Of a stretch of DNA of 13,387 nucleotides, positions 1-6,041 are shown piece after piece. Made by a program: the position numbers and the translations under genes. Within the stretch, counting starts at the first letter, position 1, and every line of letters begins with the position of its first letter. Below the pieces are notes generated by a model. That model had not been told where the DNA came from. It saw nothing but the letters and a program-made list of their open reading frames with translations, and did no database searches. This stretch comes from Gammaproteobacteria bacterium (lineage in GTDB: Bacteria > Pseudomonadota > Gammaproteobacteria > GCA-002705445 > GCA-002716945): assembly GCA_002701705.1 (NCBI GenBank), contig NZWU01000010.1, positions 4,081 to 17,467 on the forward strand. Direction: 5' to 3'.

Positions 1-654
1 TGTTTCGATTGATCTACCTAAATTATCTTTTCTAATTTTCTTTATACCCTTACTGGAAATTAATAAATCATTCTTAGACAATTCAATTCCTTCTTGCCCT
101 ACATCATCTATATTGGTAAAACCTAATATATTTGCAAAAGCCTCTCCTCCAAGATATACACGGTGATACTCTTTTATGAAGTATACAAATGGTAATTCTA
201 ATTTATCTATTTTTGAAGCAAGGTTGTGGCTAATTTTCCTTTTTAAATAGAATTCTTTTCTTTTTTTATATTTATTAATTAGGTCTGAAAATTTATTTTT
301 ATTAAGATTAATTATTTTTAAAAGAGGTAGATAATTTTTTATTTCATCTTTAGTAAGTTTGCTAATCATATATGGGTTAATACATAATGTTTTTCGTGGC
401 AAACTCATTGCTAAAATTTCATCATTTCTATCAAATATTGTTCCGCGATTGGTATCTATAATTCTAGATGTGATCTGTCGTTTCTCAGCTAAAGAACTTA
501 AATTGTCTTTACAATTATTCTTGTTAAATATAAAACAATCAGTGTCAAAGATTTGTAATAAAATTACTCTAACTAAAATAAATATAAAAAAAATGGCGAC
601 AATAAGGTAAATGAAATATTGCCGCCATGCGCTTTGTTTGCTGTTATTTATAAT
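1..654 (-). CDS. ftsI: FtsI/PBP3, septal peptidoglycan transpeptidase (partial: N-terminal part)
   Basis: About 218 N-terminal codons of the septal transpeptidase are present; the catalytic domain lies beyond the window edge. The frame gives a short basic/polar N-terminus (NNSKQSAWRQ), one hydrophobic segment (YFIYLIVAIFFIFILVRVILL, about residues 12-32), then RIIDTNRGTIFDRNDEILA. This is the class B PBP signature just outside the membrane (RG.I.DRN...LA), and it opens the non-penicillin-binding domain. The frame is the same as that of ftsZ and follows the ftsZ stop (658-660) directly. It contains no ATG, GTG, TTG or CTG before the membrane segment. The start must be ATT (654-652), ATA (651-649) or another rare codon, probably coupled to ftsZ termination. 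No Shine-Dalgarno is well placed. Family assignment is sure; the exact start is not. Separation of FtsI from a generic class B PBP rests partly on the dcw context. Confidence 0.85.
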   Translation of the reverse strand, partial: MINNSKQSAWRQYFIYLIVAIFFIFILVRVILLQIFDTDCFIFNKNNCKDNLSSLAEKRQITSRIIDTNRGTIFDRNDEILAMSLPRKTLCINPYMISKLTKDEIKNYLPLLKIINLNKNKFSDLINKYKKRKEFYLKRKISHNLASKIDKLELPFVYFIKEYHRVYLGGEAFANILGFTNIDDVGQEGIELSKNDLLISSKGIKKIRKDNLGRSIET

Positions 655-657
655 TTT

Positions 658-1803
658 TTAATCAGCTTGTTGCCTTAAAAAAGCAGGTATGTCTAAGTCA
701 TCTTCATCTTTTCTTTCAGTATCCTCTGTTGAAAGATGAGGAGAGTCATTCTCAAACATGGCGCCCTGCGCTGGTCTTAATGGCTCTACCTGATTTTTTA
801 ACTCTATTGCATCACTAGATGAACTTTCTTGGCTATCTGAATCAGTACTTTCATCAAAGCCAGTTGCAATTATTGTAACTCTAAGTTCACCGCTCGTATC
901 TTCTTCCTTGATACAACCAGTAATAATTGTTGCATCTTCTGCTGCAATTTGCTTAATTGTTGCTCCTATGCTGTTATATTCATTAACAGATAGATCTTCA
1001 CCAGCTGTTATATTGACTAAAACACCACTAGCACCATGCAAGTCAATGCTTTCTAACAATGGGCTACTAAGGGCAAATTGTACTGCCTCTTCAGAGCGAT
1101 TTTCACCACGAGCAACACCTGATCCCATCATGGCTTTTCCTTTTCCTGACATTACAGTTTTTACATCTGCAAAATCAACATTTATTAAGCCTCTGATAGT
1201 TATTATTTCTGCGATTCCTTTGACTGCACCTCGGAGCGCACTATTTGCATTTCCAAAGCAATCAAATATTGAAGTATCTCCACCAAAAACTTCCTCAAGT
1301 TTAGAATTTGGTAAAACAATGAGTGAATCAACCCAATCTTCCAATTTCTCGATTCCCTCATCTGCATACTTCTTTCTTTCAGTTCCTTCCCAATCAAATG
1401 GTTTTGTCACGACAGCAACAGTAAGGATTCCCATATCATGCGCACATTGTGCTATGACGGGTGCAGCACCAGTTCCAGTACCACCGCCCATACCTGCTGC
1501 AATGAATAGCATATCCGTGTCCATTATCGCATCTCTTATTTTATCCTTATCTTCTTCAGCTGCTTGCTTACCTATTTCTGGATCAGCACCAGCTCCAAGT
1601 CCTTTTGTAATTTCTGCTCCTAATTGGACAGTGGTAGCTCCTTTAATATCGGTTAAAGCCTGTGCATCAGTATTTGCTACTATAAATTCAGCACCATGAA
1701 TTTTCGACTCTAACATTGATTGCACGGCATTACCGCCGCCACCACCAACACCTATAACTTTAATCACTGCATTCTTACTATAATTTTCAATTAACTCAAA
1801 CAT
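658..1803 (-). CDS. ftsZ: Cell division GTPase FtsZ
   Basis: FtsZ is the tubulin-like GTPase that forms the cytoplasmic division ring. The 381-residue product (E. coli: 383) has the N-terminal GVGGGGGNAV nucleotide loop, the tubulin signature GGGTGTGAAP and the T7 synergy loop NVDFADVKTVM. An acidic/serine-rich linker follows, then the conserved tail DDLDIPAFLRQQAD that binds FtsA/ZipA-type partners. I chose the ATG at 1803-1801 (MFELIENYSK...). It matches the family N-terminus and has a GGAGG eight bases upstream. The reading frame stays open upstream to a TTG at 1827, but that would add eight residues overlapping the end of ftsL and has no support. ftsL ends 16 bp inside that extension, so the true gap is 16 bp. 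The gene sits between ftsL and ftsI with no ftsQ or ftsA upstream, which is unusual. Confidence 0.98.
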   Translation of the reverse strand: MFELIENYSKNAVIKVIGVGGGGGNAVQSMLESKIHGAEFIVANTDAQALTDIKGATTVQLGAEITKGLGAGADPEIGKQAAEEDKDKIRDAIMDTDMLFIAAGMGGGTGTGAAPVIAQCAHDMGILTVAVVTKPFDWEGTERKKYADEGIEKLEDWVDSLIVLPNSKLEEVFGGDTSIFDCFGNANSALRGAVKGIAEIITIRGLINVDFADVKTVMSGKGKAMMGSGVARGENRSEEAVQFALSSPLLESIDLHGASGVLVNITAGEDLSVNEYNSIGATIKQIAAEDATIITGCIKEEDTSGELRVTIIATGFDESTDSDSQESSSSDAIELKNQVEPLRPAQGAMFENDSPHLSTEDTERKDEDDLDIPAFLRQQAD

Positions 1804-1819
1804 ATTACTAACCTCCAGC

Positions 1820-2089
1820 TTACTCAACTAAATCTAAATAAATTATTCTATTCTTGGACGGTATGTCCATTCCTAGACTTTCTTTAAAACCTTTTCTCAT
1901 CAATTCTTTTTCCAATAATGTTGTTTTAGTATTTAATAATTCTTTATATTTATTTATTTCTATTGATAGACCATTTTCAATACTTTCTACTTTAATATTC
2001 ATAATTCTATTTTGATGCTTTATATATATAACTAAAAAAGCAGAGAATGCTATTGCAAAGAAAATAGCTATATTAAGAATCAATCTCAT
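1820..2089 (-). CDS. ftsL: Cell division protein FtsL
   Basis: This 89-residue bitopic protein has the FtsL layout. A short N-terminus leads into one membrane segment (about residues 3-22, LILNIAIFFAIAFSAFLVIY). A periplasmic leucine-zipper-like stretch follows (IENGLSIEINKYKELLNTKTTLLEKELM, heptad spacing of I/L), and a short C-terminal tail. FtsL acts with FtsB and FtsQ to activate FtsW-FtsI at the septum. Sequence conservation in FtsL is weak, so the call rests on size, topology and position directly after rsmH. The start ATG overlaps the last 17 bp of rsmH. An AGAGAA lies just upstream and could serve as ribosome binding site. Its usual downstream neighbour ftsI is displaced here by ftsZ. 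Confidence 0.85.
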   Translation of the reverse strand: MRLILNIAIFFAIAFSAFLVIYIKHQNRIMNIKVESIENGLSIEINKYKELLNTKTTLLEKELMRKGFKESLGMDIPSKNRIIYLDLVE

Positions 2090-3020
2090 TGCATTTCTCT
2101 AAAATATTTAATTTTGCTGACCTAGACCGAATATTTGATTCTATTTCTTTGCTAGTAGGTTTGATTGATTTATTTATAGTTTTAAATAGCTTGGTTAAAA
2201 ATTGATTACTTAATGGTAAATCTTTCGGCGCGGATAGGCTTTTATCAGTAAGAGTTAGAAAATCTTTTATTACTCGTTCTTCTAAAGAATGATAGGTTAT
2301 TAATACTAACCTACCTTTTGGAGCAAGTATGTTGTAAGTGCTTTCCAAAGTATTTCTAAGTATTTCTAATTCTTGATTGATATATATTCTTATTGCTTGA
2401 AATGTTCTTGTTGCATTGTGTTTTTTTGTTTCATTTTTTGGTATAGCTTTATTAATTATTTGCACTAAATCATCAGTTGTATTAATTTTTTCTTTACCTC
2501 TTTGCAAAACGATTCTCTTAGCAATTCTTTTAGCATAACGTTCTTCGCCATATTTTCTTATAGTTTTAGATATCAAATCTTCGCTTGCTGTGGCTAACCA
2601 TTTATTTGCAGATATACCTGAACTCTGATCAAACCTCATATCAATTGGTCCTTTTCTCATAAAACTAAAACCTCTCTCAGGATTATCTAAATGTTCAGAC
2701 GATACGCCAAGATCAAATAATATGCCATTTACTGAGCCATGTATTCCCCACTCCTTTGACAGAGATTCAAGAGAGGAGAAACATCCATGTTTCAGGGTAA
2801 ATCTCTTGTCATGTATAAACTCTTGTTCTGCTATTTTAATTACAGATGCATCCTTATCTAGTGCGTATAATTTTCCTGCTTTACCTAATTTATTTAGGAT
2901 TGATTTTGAATGACCGCCAAAACCAAAGGTCGCATCAACATATATTCCATTCTTCTCTATAGCCAATGCATTAATTGACTCGGTTAACATAACCGGTGTA
3001 TGTTTTGTAAGATTGTTCAT
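2073..3020 (-). CDS. rsmH: 16S rRNA (cytosine1402-N4)-methyltransferase RsmH
   Basis: RsmH (MraW) uses S-adenosylmethionine to methylate N4 of C1402 in the decoding centre of 16S rRNA. The 315-residue length fits the family. Visible signatures are HTPVMLTESI at residues 7-16, the SAM loop DATFGFGGHS (29-38), LYALDKD (51-57), GILFDLGVSSEHLD followed by PERGFSF and PIDMRFD, the late YHSLEERVIKDF, and a C-terminal RSRSAKL. The ATG at 3020 is preceded by AAGAAGG at a spacing of seven bases. It overlaps the J-domain gene by 4 bp (ATGA) and ftsL by 17 bp, so it is co-transcribed and translationally coupled within the mraZ-led operon. The usual ISFHS of the late motif reads ITYHS, a mild variation. 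Confidence 0.98.
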   Translation of the reverse strand: MNNLTKHTPVMLTESINALAIEKNGIYVDATFGFGGHSKSILNKLGKAGKLYALDKDASVIKIAEQEFIHDKRFTLKHGCFSSLESLSKEWGIHGSVNGILFDLGVSSEHLDNPERGFSFMRKGPIDMRFDQSSGISANKWLATASEDLISKTIRKYGEERYAKRIAKRIVLQRGKEKINTTDDLVQIINKAIPKNETKKHNATRTFQAIRIYINQELEILRNTLESTYNILAPKGRLVLITYHSLEERVIKDFLTLTDKSLSAPKDLPLSNQFLTKLFKTINKSIKPTSKEIESNIRSRSAKLNILEKCNEIDS

Positions 3021-3214
3021 TTAATAGCCTTCTTAAATTTAACGATATTGTCATATGCATTACGGGCTTCTATAAATCTCTCTAAAAGACTCAAATCATT
3101 CTTAGTTTTATCTGGGTGATATTTTAAAGCCACTTTTAAGAAAGCCTTCTTAATTACGCTCATGTCCTCATGTCCGCTTATGCCTAACGTTCTAAAACAT
3201 CTATGAATGTCCAT
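3017..3214 (-). CDS. J-domain mini-protein (DnaJ-like), between mraZ and rsmH
   Basis: This 65-residue protein is almost entirely a J domain. It has an amphipathic first helix (IHRCFRTLGIS), a second helix (SVIKKAFLKVALKYHPDK) carrying the HPD tripeptide at residues 33-35, and a third helix (LSLLERFIEARNAYDNIVKF). There is no Gly/Phe region, zinc finger, client-binding domain or membrane segment. HPD is the element that stimulates the ATPase of DnaK-type Hsp70s, so it is probably a co-chaperone or J-module whose partner is unknown. Its start shares one base with the mraZ stop (TAATG), and its end overlaps rsmH by 4 bp, so it is locked into the dcw operon. GGAGG lies 12 bases upstream, a slightly long spacing. 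I do not know a gene name for it. Confidence 0.88.
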   Translation of the reverse strand: MDIHRCFRTLGISGHEDMSVIKKAFLKVALKYHPDKTKNDLSLLERFIEARNAYDNIVKFKKAIK

Positions 3215-3666
3215 TAGATTCTAATACCTCCAAGAACTGTTTCTTCAGATTCATCTGTATCTTCAGTCCTCCATTTTGAAACTTTTGATTCCCAATGATC
3301 ATTGCCCCATATTTCAAATTTTTTTCCTTGGCCAATCATTGTTACTTTTTTATCAAGTTCAGCAATAACCCTTAATGGTTGAGATATTAGAATTCTTCCA
3401 TTTTTATCCATCTGGATATCTTCAGCATGCCCTACTAATAATCTCTGTACTCTTCGTGAATTTTTCTGAAAGGTTGGCAAATCATTGATTTGTTTTTCGA
3501 TATCATTCCAAGCTGATAACGGATAGAGCAGGAGGCATTTTTCCCCTGGGTCTACAGTTATAATCATATTCCCAGTTGACTGGTCATTGATTGTACCTCT
3601 ATACCTAGTAGGGATAGCCAGCCTACCCTTGGCATCTAGATTTATATTATGAATGCCTCTAAACAT
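3214..3666 (-). CDS. mraZ: MraZ, transcriptional regulator of the dcw operon
   Basis: MraZ is an AbrB/SpoVT-fold DNA-binding protein that autoregulates the dcw cluster from its first position. Two swapped-hairpin repeats are visible: NLDAKGRLAIPTRYR near the N-terminus and QMDKNGRILISQPLR in the second half. I chose the ATG at 3666-3664 (MFRGIHNINLDAKGR). It matches the classic MFRG start and gives 150 residues, close to the 152 of E. coli. The frame stays open to an ATG at 3705, but that codon lies at the predicted transcription start and inside the repeat array. An intermediate ATG at 3675 (MVDMFRG) is a possible alternative. No strong Shine-Dalgarno precedes either start. The stop shares a base with the J-domain start. 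Confidence 0.95.
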   Translation of the reverse strand: MFRGIHNINLDAKGRLAIPTRYRGTINDQSTGNMIITVDPGEKCLLLYPLSAWNDIEKQINDLPTFQKNSRRVQRLLVGHAEDIQMDKNGRILISQPLRVIAELDKKVTMIGQGKKFEIWGNDHWESKVSKWRTEDTDESEETVLGGIRI

Positions 3667-3669
3667 ATC

Positions 3670-3704
3670 TACCATTATTTCCCACAATTTAACAAAAAAC
3701 ACCA
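3670..3704 (-). promoter_or_regulatory. MraZ-box-like array: four repeats at 10-bp phase
   Basis: Reading the minus strand from 3704, the pentamers TGGTG, TGTTA, TGGGA and TGGTA begin at 3704, 3694, 3684 and 3674. Each is separated by exactly five bases. E. coli MraZ is known to bind TGGGN repeats separated by 5 bp just upstream of mraZ, so spacing and location match. Only one repeat is a perfect TGGGN; the second is weak. The array lies between the predicted transcription start (about 3707) and the chosen start codon (3666). Binding by MraZ is inferred. Confidence 0.6.
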
Positions 3705-3713
3705 TTAATCAAC

Positions 3714-3742
3714 ACTATATGACTTTTTTTTAACATATGCAA
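3714..3742 (-). promoter_or_regulatory. Probable sigma70-type promoter of mraZ operon
   Basis: On the minus strand a TTGCAT (3742-3737) is followed, after 17 bases containing an A8 run, by TATAGT (3719-3714; five of six consensus matches). Transcription would start near 3707, giving a leader of about 40 bases before the chosen mraZ ATG and placing the MraZ-box array at the start of the transcript. An alternative TTGACC lies further upstream, but its matching -10 is poor. Confidence 0.6.
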
Positions 3743-3786
3743 GCCGTTCAATGGTCAATTTGGTTGTTGATTAGGTTATATTAATG

Positions 3787-3822
3787 AAAAAGATAATAAG
3801 TTATTTATAAACAATAACTTAT
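3787..3822 (-). terminator. Probable terminator downstream of RNase P RNA
   Basis: A perfect 10-bp inverted repeat, ATAAGTTATT / AATAACTTAT, with a 7-base loop spans 3796-3822. On the minus strand it is followed by TATC and T5 (3791-3787). It lies 35 bp past the end of rnpB and before the mraZ promoter. The stem is very AT-rich and so weak for an intrinsic terminator, but the position is right. It could also act on plus-strand transcripts, though there the T tract is missing. Confidence 0.5.
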
Positions 3823-3857
3823 GTAGATATATTAATTATACTGTGAGATTTCAGTCT

Positions 3858-4190
3858 AAGAGCCAACAAATAAGCCGGGTTCTGTCGTGTGCAGTTATTT
3901 ATCTAGGGTTTTTGTCACCAAAAACCTCAAGCAGCATACCATATAGCAGGTCCTAGGTTGACACTATGCTATAAATTTGCCTTGCTCCGAACGGGGTTTG
4001 CTCTACTATATTTGTTACCAAATACGCTGGTAAGATCTTACCTTACCTTTTCACCCTTACCAGATGGTTCTGGCGGTTATTTTCTGTAGCACTTTCCGTA
4101 AACTCACGTTTCCCAGGTGTTACCTGGCGTTCCTACCTATGGAGCCCGGACTTTCCTCTGCAAATTGCAGCAACTGCATTGTTGACTCTT
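3858..4190 (-). ncRNA. rnpB: RNase P RNA (type A)
   Basis: This is the catalytic RNA that trims the 5' leader of tRNA precursors. The minus strand carries the conserved blocks in order: GAGGAAAGTCCGGGCTCC near the 5' end (about 4158-4141), CCAGGTAACACCTGG, AACCGCCAG, GGTAAGGGTGAAAAGG, GGAGCAAGGC, GCTGCTTGAGG, and ACAGAACCCGGCTTAT near the 3' end. The ends are set by the P1 helix: AAGAGUCAACAA at 4190-4179 pairs along its full length (with one G-U) with UUGUUGGCUCUU at 3869-3858. The length of about 333 nt is shorter than the E. coli RNA (377 nt) but keeps the core. It has its own promoter and a likely terminator. Confidence 0.97.
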
Positions 4191-4196
4191 GAATAG

Positions 4197-4225
4197 ATTA
4201 TATAGAAAAAAAATAAATATTGAAA
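4197..4225 (-). promoter_or_regulatory. Promoter of RNase P RNA gene
   Basis: A perfect TATAAT (4202-4197 on the minus strand) lies seven bases before the 5' end of rnpB predicted from the P1 helix. Seventeen bases upstream is TTTCAA (4225-4220), a weak -35. The spacer holds a T8 run. It sits in the 38-bp gap between the upstream methyltransferase stop and the -10. Confidence 0.7.
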
Positions 4226-4238
4226 TATTTCTCTTTTT

Positions 4239-5048
4239 TTACTTCAATGCGACAATATATGCAATCCATCCAGGGTCAGCATCACACTTTTTTACGTGAT
4301 AAAATTTTTCAGATTCGCAGTCATTTTTCTCATCCCAACCTTGCATATAAATATCGACTAAATCAAATCCCACGCTTTTTAAACATTCTGTGATTTCAGG
4401 CAGTGACCAAAGCCTCCATTCATATTTAAAGGCTCTTTTAATTTTAGATCCGTTGCTAAATTCAAAGTGGATAAAACATGTAAGATCATTATTGATAGGG
4501 TTGAACTTATGTTGATCCCAAACGTAAGTAAATCCATTATGTTTTGTTCTTTCTTCAAGTTCCTGATGAGCTTCATATCCTCCAAAAGCATCAATCAACA
4601 AGATTCCATCCTTTTTTAAATGCTTATATGCATTAGAGAAATATTTCTTTAGAGAAGATCTGTCTTTAAATACCCAATAACTAAAATTCATAGCAACAAC
4701 AGAATCTACTTTCTTTGTAATCTTGCTTTGAGAATTTCCATGAATCAATTGTAATCTATTAGATTGTTCTTGAGACAAATATTTATTTATTCTTTTTTTT
4801 GCTACGTTTAATATTTTCCTATCCAAGTCAATTGCAAATGCTTTTTTATTCTTATTATGTTTTACCCATTCTGCAGAGATGCTAGCGGTAGCACAAAAAT
4901 CTTCTCTTATATCGAAACATTTACCCCTATTATATTTTCTGAACATTTTGTCAATAAATTGGACTTCAAACTCAACTGATTGAACTGATTTTTCATATAA
5001 ATCATATTTATCAGCATTTGTAGAATTTAATTTAGATTTTTTTTTCAT
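4239..5048 (-). CDS. Class I SAM-dependent methyltransferase, substrate unknown
   Basis: This 269-residue protein has a Rossmann-type methyltransferase core. A glycine-poor motif I, FDIREDFCATASISAEWV (about residues 45-62), is typical of a widespread bacterial subgroup with the REDFC(G/A)TA signature. It is followed by the acidic SAM-ribose strand AFAIDLDRKIL (70-80), VDSVVAMNFSYWVF (motif IV region) and the GILLIDAFGG strand. There is no membrane segment or signal peptide. The target cannot be told from sequence. It starts inside the last 17 bp of dusA with a good GAGGAG seven bases before the ATG, so the two are coupled. A tRNA- or translation-linked role is possible but is only inferred from that neighbour. 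Confidence 0.85.
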   Translation of the reverse strand: MKKKSKLNSTNADKYDLYEKSVQSVEFEVQFIDKMFRKYNRGKCFDIREDFCATASISAEWVKHNKNKKAFAIDLDRKILNVAKKRINKYLSQEQSNRLQLIHGNSQSKITKKVDSVVAMNFSYWVFKDRSSLKKYFSNAYKHLKKDGILLIDAFGGYEAHQELEERTKHNGFTYVWDQHKFNPINNDLTCFIHFEFSNGSKIKRAFKYEWRLWSLPEITECLKSVGFDLVDIYMQGWDEKNDCESEKFYHVKKCDADPGWIAYIVALK

Positions 5049-5997
5049 AAATCATCTCCTCAAAAAAAGGCATTCTTAGTATATTAATTTCTTCACGAAT
5101 TATCATGTTAAGAAATTTTTTCCATTTTTTTGAAAAATCAGTTTTATAGTATAAACCAAATAGATGTTTAAATAAGAAATATTTATTTGCACCTAAATTT
5201 ATTTGGGTAAGAGCATATTCCAAATACTTTTTTAAAATTATCCTTTTATCATATATTAAACTAGAATTAAAAATTTTATTTTCTATATTCAAAAGAAACA
5301 TAGGGTCATCGTAAATTTTTCTACCTATCATAACTCCGTCAAATAAATCTGAATAATTTATTATTTCATCCATTGTTGTAATTCCACCATTTAAAATAAT
5401 TGATAAATGAGGAAATTCTGTCTTTATTTTAAAAGCGTCATCATATCTGAGTGCAGGTATATTTCTATTTTTTTTAGTGCTTATTCCTTTCAGAATTGCA
5501 TTTCTAGCATGAAGGAAAAACCTAGTGCATCCAGCATTTGATGTTTTATAAATAAAGTCTTTTAACAAATCTAAATTTTCATCATAATCAAGTCCCAATC
5601 TGGTTTTAATAGATACAGGTAGAGAGCATGAGTTTTTAATTTCTGTTACGATTTCTGCAACGTGTTCAGGGTGATTCATAAGACAAGCTCCAAACTGACC
5701 CTTTATAACTTTATTGCTTGGGCATCCAATATTTATATTAATCTCGTTAAATCCTTGTTCTTCGATGATTTTTGAACATTGCATAAACTTCTTTGGATCG
5801 AATCCAGCAAGTTGTATTGTAATGGGGTGTTCATAATTATTAATTTTATATTCGCTTCTACCTGTATGAAGAAAAGCATCACAAGTGATCATCTCAGTAT
5901 AAAGGTGGATATTTTTTGACAATATCCTTATAAAGGATCGAAAATGCTGGTCAGTTCTCCCAACCATTGGCGCTAAATATATTCGTTTCTTAGTCAT
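5032..5997 (-). CDS. dusA: tRNA-dihydrouridine(20/20a) synthase DusA
   Basis: DusA is an FMN- and NADPH-dependent TIM-barrel enzyme that reduces uridine 20/20a in the tRNA D loop. Signatures are IYLAPMVGRTDQHFR (6-20; APM-x-RTD is DusA-like), PITIQLAG (58-65), NININIGCPSNKV (85-97, catalytic Cys92 in GCPS), FGACLM (102-107), VSIKTRLG with the FMN/tRNA-contacting Lys, FFLHAR, and LNGGI then GVMIGRKIYDDP for the phosphate-binding end of the barrel. The 321-residue length fits the family, and the C-terminal helical domain is present. The FGACLM motif separates it from DusB and DusC. No Shine-Dalgarno precedes the ATG. The gene is divergent from mobA, with 44 bp between starts. Confidence 0.96.
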   Translation of the reverse strand: MTKKRIYLAPMVGRTDQHFRSFIRILSKNIHLYTEMITCDAFLHTGRSEYKINNYEHPITIQLAGFDPKKFMQCSKIIEEQGFNEININIGCPSNKVIKGQFGACLMNHPEHVAEIVTEIKNSCSLPVSIKTRLGLDYDENLDLLKDFIYKTSNAGCTRFFLHARNAILKGISTKKNRNIPALRYDDAFKIKTEFPHLSIILNGGITTMDEIINYSDLFDGVMIGRKIYDDPMFLLNIENKIFNSSLIYDKRIILKKYLEYALTQINLGANKYFLFKHLFGLYYKTDFSKKWKKFLNMIIREEINILRMPFFEEMIYEKKI

Positions 5998-6041
5998 GCT
6001 AGGTTATTCTATTAAGTAGACTATTTTATATTTTATTTTGT
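5998..6041. promoter_or_regulatory. Divergent promoter region dusA / mobA
   Basis: Only 44 bp separate the two divergent start codons, so both promoters must be here or reach into the coding regions. Possible -10 boxes are TATATT (6027-6032) for mobA and TAGAAT (6011-6006, minus strand) for dusA. Neither has a convincing -35. Both would place transcription starts within a few bases of the ATG, implying very short or leaderless messages. Confidence 0.35.

Noticed and set aside
359..610. Plus-strand 83-codon frame near the left edge
   Set aside because: It is antisense to ftsI and has no independent support.
550..628. ATG at 628-626 (minus strand) as the ftsI start, with a frameshift at the T8 run (554-561)
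   Set aside because: That frame gives a His/Tyr/Cys-rich peptide, whereas the frame directly after the ftsZ stop gives a proper Trp-Arg plus transmembrane anchor. The conserved protein continues in the latter frame without any shift.
908..1699. A long 263-codon open frame on the plus strand opposite ftsZ
   Set aside because: It is the antisense shadow of a fully convincing ftsZ; its translation is rich in Ser, Pro and Ala with no recognisable domain, and it has no ribosome site.
1804..1827. Extended ftsZ start at a TTG (1827)
   Set aside because: The ATG at 1803 has a well-spaced GGAGG and matches the family N-terminus; the extension would read through the ribosome site and overlap ftsL.
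2722..2913. Plus-strand 63-codon frame inside rsmH
   Set aside because: Antisense to the conserved SAM-binding region of rsmH; no motif or ribosome site.
3667..3705. Upstream ATG start for mraZ at 3705
   Set aside because: It lies at the predicted transcription start and inside the repeat array, and adds 13 residues before the conserved MFRG beginning.
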